64,000 nt of DNA from Mortierella alpina (Eukaryota; Mortierellomycota; Mortierellomycetes; Mortierellales; Mortierellaceae), in the NCBI GenBank assembly GCA_029449245.1, contig JANATF010000004.1:1-64000 (forward strand), in the 5' to 3' direction. Of the stretch, positions 35,176 to 46,608 are shown in pieces. Within the stretch, counting starts at the first letter, position 1. Each line of letters opens with the position of its first letter. The position numbers were made by a program, and so were the translations under genes. The notes beneath the pieces were generated by a model. It was not told the DNA's origin, made no database searches, and saw only the letters and a list, made by a program, of their open reading frames with translations.

Positions 35176-38100
35176 ATGCTCTCACTGCGAAACCTACAGA
35201 GGCCTGCCTCAAGATGGGCAGCGCGCCTGCCCTTGAAGAAGGTATCTCCATCGTCTTGTCCATGTCCTCGCAAACACTAGCACGGAATGCTGCAGCGTAA
35301 CAAGACATGACCGCCATCCCATCTCGCTCCTCTAACCTGTACTCTCTCTGACGCTTGGACATAGGCATACACAACCGAACGGACCCGTCAGCCGCTGCAT
35401 GAACGTTGGGCAAAGATGGCCACAAAGGAGCTCAAGGGCAAAGATCCAGAAGAGCAGCTCACCTGGCGGACGGCCGAGGGCTTGAACATCAAGCCTGTCT
35501 ACACGCAGGCCGACACCAACGGCAACCCTGACGAGATCCCCGGTGCTTTCCCTTTCACTCGAGGACCTTATGCATCCATGTACACTGCTAGACCCTGGAC
35601 TGTCCGTCAGGTAAGACCGAGATGCTCTTACTCGCACATGCAAACACACTCTCCCTTACACTTCTTTTGTGCGCTTCATGTCCGTGCCACCGCTACTACC
35701 GGCAATAGTGCAACCGAGATTCACTTTTTGTTGTTTTTTCGCCTCTTCGGGGGAGGCTCTGTCTACTTTAATGGGAAACTATAAAGTTGTCCGTTGCTAA
35801 TGGCTTGCTCTTACCTCCACCATCGATCGCACCCACTAGTATGCCGGATTCAGTACTGTGGAAGAGTCCAACAAGTTTTACCGCAAGAATTTGGCTGCTG
35901 GACAACAGGGACTCAGTGTTGCCTTCGATCTGGCCACCCATCGCGGGTAAGAAATCGGGCCATACTCCGCAAAACGTCAGACTCGGGAAGGAACGCGTTT
36001 ACACCCTTCCCCCATACAACGATGAGAGACTGACCTCAAAGTGGATGGGGACGTGCTCTATTACTGCCAATAGTTACGACTCGGATCATCCAAGAGCTGT
36101 TGGAGACGTCGGTATGGCTGGTGTCGCCATTGACTCTGTCGAGGATATGAAGGTACATTGAGTACATTGACCTGCTTCTCGTCACAGGCTTCTTGCCTTG
36201 CTGCTTTTGATCATTTTTCGGATGCTTTCACCGCCGTCACCCGCTGTATTAATGCTAACATCGCCTTCCGTCACCCTCCAGATTCTGTTTGATGGCATTC
36301 CGCTCAACAAAATGTCGGTCTCTATGACCATGAACGGCGCCGTGTTGCCCATTTTGGCCATGTTCATTGTTGCTGGTTTGGAGCAGGCAAGTCTACCTCA
36401 AGTTTGCTCAGCATAACCTGTTTCCGCCCTTGGTGTTTGCCAGGTCAAGTACCAACTCTAAACATCTGTACTCTTTCGCTCATTGATGACATGGTGTACA
36501 TAGGGTGCTAAATTGGCTGAGCTTTCGGGAACTATCCAGAACGATATCCTCAAAGAGTTCATGGTGCGCAACACATTCATCTACCCACCAGAGCCCTCCA
36601 TGAAGATTATTGGAGACATCTTCTCCTTCACGTCTGAACACATGCCCAAGTACAACTCGATCTCGATCTCTGGATATCACATGCAGGAAGCCGGTGCCGA
36701 CAACGTCCTGGAGATGGCATTCACGATCGCTGATGGACTGGAGTACATTCGTACAGGACTCAAGTCTGGAATGACCGTGGATCAGTTTGCGCCTCGCCTT
36801 TCCTTCTTCTGGGCCATCGGTATGAACTTTTACATGGAAATTGCAAAGATGAGGGCCGCCCGCCGTCTTTGGGCCGTGATGGTCAAGGAAAAGTTTGAGC
36901 CCAAGAGCGAAAAGAGTTTGTTGCTGCGAACGCATTGTCAGACATCAGGATGGTCTCTGACTGAACAGGTAGGCTTCAACACACCTCATGGTCAAATAAT
37001 TTGCTAAGGGTGCTCTGGCTGGCTGTCTCTCGAAAAAAAAAGTACTCATCGCAAGGCGTTTGGTATATATCCGCCATAGGATCCTTACAACAATGTCATT
37101 CGCACAACCGTTGAGGCTATGGCTGCCACGTTGGGAGGCACGCAGTCGTTGCACACGAACGCCTTTGACGAGGCCATTGGATTGCCAACAGAGTTCAGTG
37201 CCCGTATTGCCCGTAACACTCAGCTGATCCTTCAGGAGGAGGCCTTCATCCCCAAGGTCGCAGATCCCTGGGGCGGCTCCTACATGATGGAGTCCATGAC
37301 CAACGACATGTACGACGCGGCCAAGAAGATTGTCGACGAGGTCGAGTCGATGGGAGGCATGGCAAAGGCTGTGGCAAGTGGTATGCCCAAGTTGAGAATT
37401 GAAGAATCCGCAGCCAAGAAGCAGGCCCGTATTGATTCTGGACAAGGTAATCTTTATTTATTTATTTTTTTTTGCTTCAGCTCTGAGAGCGCGTGCTTTG
37501 AAGCGCATTGATAGATTGACACTCCTCTTGTTATTCACACAAACTTTGTGACACGGATAGATACCATTGTCGGTGTCAACAAGTATCGTCTCGCCAAGGA
37601 AGACCCTATTGATGTTTTGGCGATTGACAACACTGCAGTCAGGATTGGTCAGACCAAGCGCCTGGAGAACATGCGCAAGAACCGCGACGCAGAAAAGGCA
37701 CAGGCATGTTTGGCGGCTTTGACAGAGTGTGCCAAGACTGGCAAGGGCAATCTGCTTGCTCTGGCTGTGGAGGCTTCGCGTGAGAGGTGCTCGGTTGGTG
37801 AGATCTCAGACGCTCTCGAGCAGATCTGGGGCCGCCACTCGCCCACGATCCGTGTCGTCTCTGGAGCATACAAGTCCGAGTATGGTGACAGCACAGATGT
37901 GAGCGACACCATCTCTATGGTAGAAAAGTTTTTGAAGGCTCAAGGAAGACGTCCCCGTTTGCTTGTGGCCAAGATGGGCCAGGATGGACATGATCGTGGC
38001 GCCAAGGTGATTGCGTCCGGTTTCGCAGACCTGGGCTTCGATGTGGATGTGGGACCACTTTTCCAGACGCCCGCCGAGGTGGCGCGCCAGGCCATTGATG

Positions 38101-38348
38101 CGGATGTGCACGTAGTTGGAGTGTCATCGCAGGCTGCAGGCCACAAGACCCTGGTGCCTCAATTGATTGCTGAGCTCAAGAAGCAAGGAGCAGGCGACAA
38201 ACTCGTCATTTGTGGAGGCGTGATCCCTCAGCAAGACTATCAATTCCTGTTTGACGCTGGCGTCACCTCGGTCTTTGGACCTGGTACGCGCATTCCTGTT
38301 GCAGCCCAGGAGGTTGTCACAAAGATTGAGGAGAAGATCAAGGTGTAA
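35176..38348 (+). CDS. Methylmalonyl-CoA mutase, cobalamin-dependent, mitochondrial, 740 aa
   Basis: Eight exons: 35176-35241, 35365-35610, 35840-35946, 36074-36152, 36282-36386, 36504-36968, 37080-37446, 37561-38348; 2,223 nt, phases consistent. Exon 1 encodes an Arg-rich mitochondrial presequence. The TIM-barrel half includes [23 protein letters not shown] with active-site Tyr105 and [12 protein letters not shown] with His260. The C-terminal cobalamin domain has the base-off ligand motif DGHDRG with His622, then [11 protein letters not shown] and CGGVIPQQD. All catalytic residues of human MUT are present and length matches (750 aa). The enzyme isomerises methylmalonyl-CoA to succinyl-CoA in propionate and odd-chain or branched-chain catabolism and needs adenosylcobalamin. 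Fusion of both halves into one chain is the mitochondrial homodimer type. Intron 5 has a GC donor (36,387). Confidence 0.97.
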
Positions 38349-38402
38349 AAAAAGTATGGAACCCATGTGTGTAGAGAATTACCGTAGAGCAATACAGCAA
38401 AC

Positions 38403-38408
38403 AATAAA
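38403..38408 (+). terminator. Poly(A) signal AATAAA after the mutase
   Basis: AATAAA 55 bases after the stop codon of the mutase gene, in the 170-bp convergent gap with the next gene. Use is inferred. Confidence 0.6.
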
Positions 38409-38518
38409 AGGTCTTGACAAAACAACCACACGCGTGGGATGGTTCACTCTTTATTATTTGAGTTGAAGATTAAAAGGAAGTGATGACGGGGATCTCATCA
38501 AGGTGCGGGCATCGATGC

Positions 38519-39535
38519 TTAAGCACGGGAGGTGCTATCGTAGTGGCCGGGGTTGGGACTCTGATAAGTCTGGGCCATGCTGGGCTGGGCGTCATCGTTG
38601 GGGTTGGTGTAGTTGGAGCCACCGTGGCCCGGATTCAGGTTGGCGCTCGAGGTGTTGGGGACTGCCGACATGGAGGGCGAGGGCGTGGCGCCGACAAAGT
38701 GCATGGCGACGTAGAAGACACCCACCGCCATGATGAGACATCCGACCAGGATGTTAAACCATCTCCATGAGAGAACAAGAATTCCCGTTCTACATACAAC
38801 ACACACAATAATGAACAGCAAAAAAGGAAACGAGGGAGGATCTTCAGTACTGTGTGCTCAAGCAACCTTACCCATACCAGACTGGATGCTTTCGGGACGC
38901 AAATGACCTACCCGACGTAAACTGGACGTGGTACAGGCATGTCCCATTGCAATTGGACGGTCAGTGTCAATCCATTATCCTCTGTGCCATAACCTTCCCC
39001 TATGAATGAAACAGAAAACGCAAGGTACACTTACAGAGGCCACGACCAAGAAGCGAGAACATGAACCCTAGATTATAGACGATCGATTCTGGGATCGTGA
39101 ACTCTAAGGCGAATGTCAACAGTCCAAAGAGGCTACAACCCAGATGCAGCCATGCCAGCGCGTTTTTTTTTTTCGGTTATGTTAGACGATACTCTACTAC
39201 AGTCGGATCATATCCGTCATGGAGCAAAAATATAGGACCTACACGACGAAGACGCCAAGAATGCCAGAGTTCCATGATCCAATATGGACGAACAAGAGGA
39301 TGCCTCCCAGGATAATGAGGACAGCTTGTGCGGGTCAAGAGAATGCAGCGCGAGGATCGGAACGCATAACGTGGAAAGGACGATCAAAAGCAAGATTTAG
39401 AAAGAAAAAAAAAGTGCTTGCCATTGTGAAGAACACCTCTTCCTCGACATTGATACGATGCTCGCTCTTGACCCTTGCCTATTGCTTACCCGTGACAAGA
39501 TTCAGAAGCCGGAAAAGTGAAGCGCCTTGAGCCAT
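38519..39535 (-). CDS. Small four-span membrane protein, COPI-associated/Tvp15-like, 194 aa
   Basis: Five exons: 39535-39490, 39324-39243, 39132-39035, 38999-38912, 38789-38519; 585 nt, phases consistent. Hydrophobic segments: LNLVT..AVLIILGGILLFVHIG, then GILGVFVVLFGLLTFALEF, then YNLGFMFSLLGRGL, then WFNILVGCLIMAVGVFYVAMHF. A ~70-residue Pro/Ser/Asn-rich cytosolic tail follows. Length, topology and a loop with WEGYG..DNG fit the COPI-associated/Tvp15 family of Golgi and endosomal vesicle proteins; assignment rests on pattern and not on a strict signature. The acceptor of intron 1 is GCACAAG, without a pyrimidine tract. Tail-to-tail with the mutase. Confidence 0.65.
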
Positions 39536-40041
39536 GGTGAATACAACAGATTAAGCAGCTGGGGTAGAGGTTTTTAGTAGAGAGTTCAAAGAGTAGCAGT
39601 GTGCTTTTTTTTGAAATGGTGGATGGTGATGGTAAATAAGGTAAGATAAAATGAAAGAGAGCGAACGTCGTGAAAAAATTGCGGTTCTCGCCGCAGCTGC
39701 CAAAAAAAAAAAAGTTTTTCAGACGCGTCTCAGCCTTTTGCTGGCAGCCGAATGGGGCGCTAGCTCGTGAAAACCCAAGGAGCCAGCTTGCATATTGGAG
39801 ATTCAATGTGTCAGTCCGTGTTTCGTGTCATTGGCCTGTCAAATGGTTGTTGAGTGTCAAGGCCAACTCTGCGTAGCAGCATCTTCGCAAAAAAAAAAAT
39901 ATGGACGTTGCATGAGTTGCCCATCTTGTGCGCTATCAAGCCGCTCAGCATTATCGTCATCTTGATATCCAGAGAGTTCATGAAGCTTTGATGAATTTTA
40001 ATGAAACAGAAAATGTATGAAATGAAGCAATTGCGGGTAGT
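39536..40041. other. Intergenic
   Basis: About 500 bp between the start of the small membrane protein gene and the stop of the aspartate aminotransferase gene, both minus strand. It holds several A tracts (A12 near 39,702, A10 near 39,889). Nothing else recognised. Confidence 0.5.
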
Positions 40042-42100
40042 TTACTTGGTCACCTCGTGGATGGCCTTGGCGAGGTAGGCGACGTTCTTGCTCGAGATGC
40101 CGGCAACTGAGATGCGTCCGTCCTTGGTCAGGTAGACATGGTGCTCAGTCTTCATCTTCTCAACCTGCTCGGGCGTCAAGCCAGTGAAGCAGAACATACC
40201 GATCTGATTGGTAATGTGGTCCCAGTTCAACTTGGACTTGTGATCGTTGACGAGATGGCTCTTGAGCTGCGTGCGCATGGTGATGATGCGATCGGCCATC
40301 GTCTTGACCTCCTTGAGCCACTCAGCGTTCAACTCGGGCGTGTTCAGGACAGTGGCGACAATACGGGCACCGTTGACGGGGGGGTTCGAGTACATGGGGC
40401 GGACAACAATCTTGATCTGAGAGTCGACGCGAGCCTTCTCCTCGGCAGACGATGTGACCAAACTGAACGATCCGGTACGCTCACCATAGAGGCCCATGTT
40501 CTTGGCAAAGGACTGAGAAAGAGCAACCAAGTGGCCATCCTTGACGAACTTGCGGAGAGCATAGGCGTCCTTGTCAGTGCTTCCTGAAGCAAAGCCCTGG
40601 TAAGCCATATCGAAGAAAGCGAAATGTCCAGCCTCCTTAACGACCTTGGAAAGCTCATCCCACTGAGCCTGGCTAGGGTCAACACCGGTGGGGTTATGAG
40701 CACATGCGTGCAACAAGATGACGGATCCCTTAGGAGCGTTCTATAGGACGAGGCAGAAAGTAGACTTGTATCAGCACTGTAAACTTGTAGTCCAAAGACC
40801 CCTATGCTGAAGTGGTACACTGATGACACGTCATTTTGACTCACCTTGATGTCGTTGACCATGCCCTCGAAATCAAGACCATTGGTCTTCTTGTCGAAGT
40901 ACTTGTAGTGGTTAACCTCCAGACCAGAATCCTTGAAGATTGGGATGTGGTTGCCCCAGGTAGGGGTGGGGACAAAGATCTTCTTGCTGGTAGGGAACCA
41001 CTTGGCGAGGAACTCGCCACCAACACGGAGTGCACCGGTGCCCGAGATGGTCTGAGTAATGGCGACCTAAGGGCAAGAACAAGGGCAGAGTGTCAGTTGA
41101 GGATTTACACACAGCCCAAACTCGGCACAGACATTCTTCCACTTACACGACCCTCCTTCAGGGGAGCACTGTCGGCACCGTAGGCGAGAATAGCAGCACC
41201 CTTGGTGAACTCTGGGACACCGGTGATACCAGCGTACTCCTTGTCCAACAGATCCTCCATGATCTTGGCTTCGGCCTGCGAGATACAGAAATTATATCAC
41301 AAGGCGCGCAATGAATGATCAGTCTCTAGCATTGGATCATGATAGTTGCAAAGACTCTTCAAGCGCCAATAGGGCGCCATAGCAGTGGCAATCGTGGTTA
41401 CCTTGCGGACACAGCTCAAAACGAAAGGCTTTCCGGCATCATCACGGTAGGCACCCACACCAAGGTTCATCTTGCGAGCATCAGTGTCCTTCTTGAAAGC
41501 CTCAGTGACACCGAGAATGGCATCGGGAGGGCCTATAGTGCGACGAAGTAAAGAAAGAGATGAGCACAGAGGATGGGTGCGCATGCTCGCCGCTCCTGAA
41601 GACCACTTCTGGTAGCAATGTAGTGCAATCCACGCGTCCATTATGAAACCAGCGCCTGTTCTCGCGTTGCCCAATCCGGCTCACTTCCCGACGCAGCCCT
41701 TTTTTTAGTCGCGGAATGCCACATGGAGCTGTGCAACTCTTGAAGAGCCTTCACTTGGAGACCTCCCAGTCTGCATGCAGATTGCGCCTGGGCAAGTCTC
41801 TTGGGCTGGATCAGCACCCTTTTTCGCTCGATGGATGTCTGCGCCACTAACTCAACCGAAGACCCCACGAGCGCTCTTATGCCCGACACTGTACGTCTTC
41901 ATGACCAATGTCGAGACTGCAAAGAGATGCATCACGGCCCAGAGAAGGGCATGCCCAGGGTCGAGGCTCGAGGAGATCTTACCCATGGGGACGTTGGACC
42001 AAACCGAGCTGAAACGGACGCCGATGGCGGCGGTGGGGCGGAGGAGGGTGGCGCGGGTCAGGGCGACGCGGGCGACTGATCTGGAATGGGCGGCCAACAT
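40042..42100 (-). CDS. Aspartate aminotransferase, mitochondrial, 432 aa
   Basis: Five exons: 42100-41983, 41532-41402, 41275-41147, 41066-40845, 40740-40042; 1,299 nt, phases consistent. Residues 1-32 are rich in Arg and Ser with no acids, a mitochondrial presequence. Core motifs in order: [81 protein letters not shown] and [14 protein letters not shown] with Lys280 as the PLP Schiff-base residue, then [12 protein letters not shown]. It interconverts aspartate/2-oxoglutarate and oxaloacetate/glutamate, part of the malate-aspartate shuttle. The glutamate carrier at 22 kb is in the same pathway area but not adjacent. Confidence 0.95.
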
Positions 42101-42883
42101 GGTGGAAGGGTAGCTGAGGATGGGATGGAGAGGAGGTGCTGATGATGAGGGGAGAAGGGGAAGAAAGAGGCAGGGGTGGGGGATTTTTTCTCGTTCTTAT
42201 TTTCTTGACTCTGCCGCACATCGATGCGGGACCGCACAAGCGACTATTGTTGCTCACCCGGCGCGGGGTTTTGCGGGGTTGAGTGCCGCTTTGAGAAAAC
42301 AAACCTCACAAGCGCATAATGGCAGGCAGCGCGTGGATCCAATGGGAGGCCCCATCCACATGTGCAAACGAGCGGCTCGCCTTCGGATCAACCAAACAGG
42401 AAGAAGGACAGGCGCGAGGGGGCCAACTCAAAAAACACACGTATATTTATATATATCAGAAAGTGTACCCATCTCAGGCACGACATAACTACACATCCTC
42501 ATGTCCTTCCGCCATTGACAACATACAATGTTCGGCTATATCAGCACTACAATCAAGCACAGGGACGGCAATGATGATGAATGGGTATCCCGAACAACTG
42601 AAGCGATTTCAATTGTTCGTTGCTGGGTGGGATATTTTATGTTATGATATATGGGTACACTACTTGCTACAGGTAAAGCGAACGCGAAAGGATAAAGAAA
42701 AAAAAGGGCAATAACGGTAAATAGTACAGTACAGTGCGGTGTGGTACAGCTACAGACGAAACGATCAAGGATAAATGCGGCTACTTGTACAGCAATCTTT
42801 TACAACAAAGGGGAAGAGCAACTTCACGGCAAGAAAGAAAAAAAGAAAGAAAAGAGACAAATGAAGACCAGGTATTTCGTCCT
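42101..42883. other. Intergenic, aspartate aminotransferase promoter and 3' flank of orphan gene
   Basis: About 780 bp between two minus-strand genes. The plus strand is purine-rich just upstream of the aminotransferase ATG (42,110-42,185). A short AGTACAGTACAGTGCGGTGTGG repeat-like word is at 42,725. No gene supported. Confidence 0.5.
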
Positions 42884-43615
42884 CTAGGCAAGGACAAGAT
42901 CAAAGGCGAGGTTGCTTGAAAGGTCAACAGTCGCGTCCAAGTCATCAGAGGAGGCACCGTGGAAGAGCTCAGCATAGCAGTCTTGGTTGTCTTCCTCCTC
43001 GTCAGGGATGATAAAGGCTTGCTCGAGCATGAGACGCTTGCGGGTATATCGGCTTGACATCACGTAGACTGGGCTGTAGAACTCGGAGGACTCGTCCCTC
43101 TCGTCCTCCTCGTCCTCAGACCCCATGAAGGCATACGTAGAGGAGCGCTTCTTCTTGGATTGGGTCGTCGCAAAGGCGTGGGCATCTGACTCGACCGAGG
43201 GTGTCATAGGACTTGAGGAGTAGGATAGCGAGGGGTAGTGCGTGGCATCTAGGCGGTCCATGGCCACCACGGTGGCTGCAGCTGCAGCGCATACTGGGCT
43301 TGGGTAGACAGCCTCGACGGCGGAGGAAGGTAAGCTGTCGGACTGACGCTCAGAGACTGTCAGGCTCTTGCCAATCAGGCACGAGACATCTGACAGGATG
43401 GGAGTGGATGGAGCCGAGAGGTAGGCAGCCAGCTCGGAGGGCTCGATGTCCGGGATCAAGAAGGCCAGGAGCTGCTCCTCGGTGGGCGACAGAGGTGGTG
43501 TGAAAAGGAGTGACTCGCTATTCGTGCGGGTGTGCTGGGCACTGTTGCTCTTGTGGGCAAAGGCGAAGGAGGCTGAGCATGGAGATGACATGGAGAGGGC
43601 TGGGGTCATGTTCAT
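42884..43615 (-). CDS. Orphan Ser/Pro-rich acidic protein, 243 aa
   Basis: Single-exon frame, ATG at 43,615. It is rich in Ser/Pro/Ala in the first half with TPPLSPTEEQLL and SAPSTPILSD (Ser/Thr-Pro sites), then a basic KKKR cluster near residue 153, an acidic run (GSEDEEDERDESSEF) and a second basic/acidic pair (RKRLMLEQ, IPDEEEDN). No membrane helix or signal peptide. The composition suggests a regulated, largely disordered nuclear or cytosolic protein. I recognise no family. Codon use is regular and the frame covers the whole stretch without breaks, which supports a real gene. Confidence 0.6.
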   Translation of the reverse strand: MNMTPALSMSSPCSASFAFAHKSNSAQHTRTNSESLLFTPPLSPTEEQLLAFLIPDIEPSELAAYLSAPSTPILSDVSCLIGKSLTVSERQSDSLPSSAVEAVYPSPVCAAAAATVVAMDRLDATHYPSLSYSSSPMTPSVESDAHAFATTQSKKKRSSTYAFMGSEDEEDERDESSEFYSPVYVMSSRYTRKRLMLEQAFIIPDEEEDNQDCYAELFHGASSDDLDATVDLSSNLAFDLVLA

Positions 43616-46608
43616 ATACGTGGAGTGTGTGGGTGTGGGTACGTGTCAGAGTCGTTGCACGTGGGAAGGGAAGAGAACCGGTGGAAGGCGGTCTGAGTGG
43701 GCGAGTGTGTTGTGGTGTGATAATTGCTCCCGTATCAGAATGAGACAGGATGACGGGCGGGAGAGGAGAGGAGAAAAAAAAGAGAGCGAGAGCGAGAGCG
43801 AGACGGGAGAGAGAGAAAAAAATAGATAGAAAAAATGGCACACAAAGGGAAAATATGGTCTGCCCTTTATACGATTTCGGATTCCATTCTCTGATTGAAT
43901 TGAACAGAATGCAAGGCTGCGAGATCCGATTGAGTCGGTACAATATACCGTACAGATCACCCACGCCACAGGACGACAGAGCGTCAACAATAACGGTCTG
44001 TCGGAAGGAGCCAGAAACAGGAAGAAAGAAAGTGAAAGGCGACAGCGTGTGCGTCGGAGATTGGCTAGGCCGATAAAGAAAAAGGCATAAAAAAAAAAGG
44101 CAGGACAAGCGGGTGGTTCGATTACATCAAAACAACGCCAAAAGTACGCACACCGCCCAGCACAAGACTTGTCCAGTCAACAGAAGAAAGGTGCGGGGTT
44201 CAATTGTGAACAATTGAATCGATTGTACTCTGTCCAGAAAGGGGCTCGCGGGCCATTTGTTATAGACTAGTCTAAAAAAAGGAGTCCAAACAAAAAAACA
44301 AAGGACTCACTTCATTGTGTATTCAATTGTCTGAGCTGGGAGCTGAGCTGAGGGAATGAATTTGCATATTCACACATGGAGCAAAGCACCGTGTGGGTGG
44401 GCGGGTGAGAGACCGGTTCTTGCCTTCCTTCTGTGTTTCTGTTTTGTGTTTGTCTCTGAGTTATTGTCCTGGCCATTTTGGGTTCGATGACATCTCGTTT
44501 TTCTTGTTGGACTAGCGGACACTGCTCCCTCGCCTGTCGTTCGCTCTGTCTCTCGGATAAAAAGGAAAAAGGCGAGAGGGACAGCGAGAAGAAAGAGTTG
44601 CGAAGGGGCTCATGCATTAGGCAGCGAAACCTTTTTGACGAGATCTCTTCCGCTCTCCCTGTCTCACCTCCAATCCTGCTTGCGATCACACACACACCTC
44701 TCACGCACGCACGGCACGCGCGATGCATGATTGCAGAAACAACAAAACTAGAAAAATTGCGATCGGCTTCGTTTTATAGACTAGACCGCGGTCATCGTAA
44801 TTCAATCGGTAATTATATAGAGCAGTGCATGACAATATCGCAATCGAACCAAAAAGGAGGGTCTGCGTGGGTGCGTGTGAGCGAGTGGGGAGTGACCCTT
44901 CAACTCACACAAGGCTATCGTTCTTTTTGACCCATGAAATAAATGCTTAGTCCCTTTTTTTCCTTTGTGTACGCTGTTGCTGATATTCAACTGCCGCTGA
45001 TTACGACTGCATGAAAGAAGGAGAGAAGGGATGGGATGGGATGGGATGGATAGGACAGTTTAGCATGGGATGGGCACAGATTAGAACAGGATTAGTCCTG
45101 TTGGCTACCTCATGAGCCGTGTGGCCCTTGTAATCTTGGCTGTTTTTTAATAATGAACAAAGTCCTGTGGGTAGGCCAGCAGGGGATACAATGCAAAAGG
45201 TACCAGTTCTCTGCGCTTGTGATGTCTGCCCAAGCCCCTGCAGTTGCAGCCAGGCTAGTCTACCCCTCCGAGAAAATACCACAGAATACAGGGCGCGCCT
45301 TCTCTGCTCCGTTGTTGAATGTGCGTTGACATCCAACTGGACGCCATTGTTGTAAAGATATGTCTGACTACTGTACCCCTTCCTACCCCCTCATTCATGC
45401 GCGCAGCGCTATGTTTATTTGGTTCTATTGGCCCTCATTCGCGCGAAGAGGTCACAGGCCTCAGGCATATGATATTCATCCTCCAAGTGTCTCTTGCACA
45501 GTGGGCAGCACAAGTGTTGCGCCTTCACTCGCTTGAGATGGGTCGAAACAGACCCTTTTTTTTTTTTGTCTTGTTGTTTGCCATGCATGGGCTATGAGAC
45601 ACGCTGGCACTCCTAAAAACGTTTCGTTCTATGCTGCAAGGATACCATCACATTGCTGCTTGATGCACGCGCAGTCTGAACCTTGAGCGCCTTGATGCAC
45701 CATTATCCTTCTCGTGCATTCCAACGGTAGAGATGTCTTCCACGTAGAACAGCGCTGCCCCGGATCTCTTTAATTATTATTCTTCTTGCTGCTGACCTAC
45801 GAAAGGGGTGATGCAAACCTATCAGGTACACAGTGCATGCACTTTGTCCCTCATGTCCTGTCGAAACCATAAGTACTGTACGTGTCATGATGGTGCATCA
45901 CTACTGAACGTTAGCAATGAACGACTGCCTCAAACGCTCCTTTTTCGGGCATTTTCATCTCCGGGCGGGGAGCGTGGCTAATAATACGAGGCGCGATCGC
46001 TCTCCATTCGTCTGAGGCACTAACGAAAATATTGTCATTGGCCTACTGAACGGCTAAAGCGTAAAGAGTAAAAACGATCTGGGCTCAGATGTGTGAAGTG
46101 GCAAATGGCTGGTATTATGTAAAGCGCGCAGTGTAGTCAAGATGGACACGATATGCACAGTGGCTCAGTAATGGCATGGACCTGCCTGGTATCATGGTAT
46201 GGACAAGATATGCACTGTGGCTCAGTAACGGTATGAACCTGCCTGGTATCATCATTATCATGGTATGGACAAGATATGCACAGTGGCTCAGTAACGGTAT
46301 GGACATGCCTGGCGTCATGGTATGGGCAAGATATACACAGTGGCCCAGTAACGGTATGGACCTGCCTGGTATCATGGTATGGACAAGATATACACAGTGG
46401 CCTAGTAAAGTAGTAGCCGCTGAGAGCCTTCAGTCTAGTCCGCCTGCTAAAGTACGGAGCGTCGGACTGATCATAACATTCCCAGCAGCGACCAGGATGA
46501 CCCTCGCCAATCACAAACACCCTGCTTTTTTTTTTTTTTTTTGCCGTTAGTCTAGTGCGGGTGCTTCGTTCACTCGCACCAAATCCCTACATCGCTCTCA
46601 TCGTCATC
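43616..46608. other. Long intergenic region, about 3 kb
   Basis: Between two divergent genes. Holds a purine-rich segment (43,740-43,830), CA/CACG repeats (44,688-44,720), GATGGGATGGGATGG (45,032-45,050), a 57-bp minisatellite (46,149-46,412) and a T16 tract at about 46,526. I scanned for exon chains on both strands and found none that could be joined. It may contain a non-coding RNA gene or a fast-evolving gene I cannot recognise. Confidence 0.45.
46149..46412. repeat. 57-bp minisatellite
   Basis: Units start at about 46,151, 46,208, 46,274, 46,331 and 46,388: spacing 57, 66, 57, 57. Each contains ATATGCACAGTGGCTCAGTA, then ACGGTATGGACCTGCCTGG and TATCATGGTATGGACAAG. The 66-bp unit has a 9-bp insertion (a partial duplication ATCATTATC). 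Both lengths are multiples of three, leaving frames open on both strands with a 19-residue repeat. Confidence 0.93.

Noticed and set aside
34594-35300. Frames of 170-230 residues upstream of the mutase
   Set aside because: Pyrimidine-rich leader read in several frames; they run through the mutase start and its first intron out of phase.
46115-46550. Repeat proteins with 19-residue units on both strands
   Set aside because: Explained by a 57-bp minisatellite; three frames are open at once and none has splice or start support. Kept only as a finding to test.
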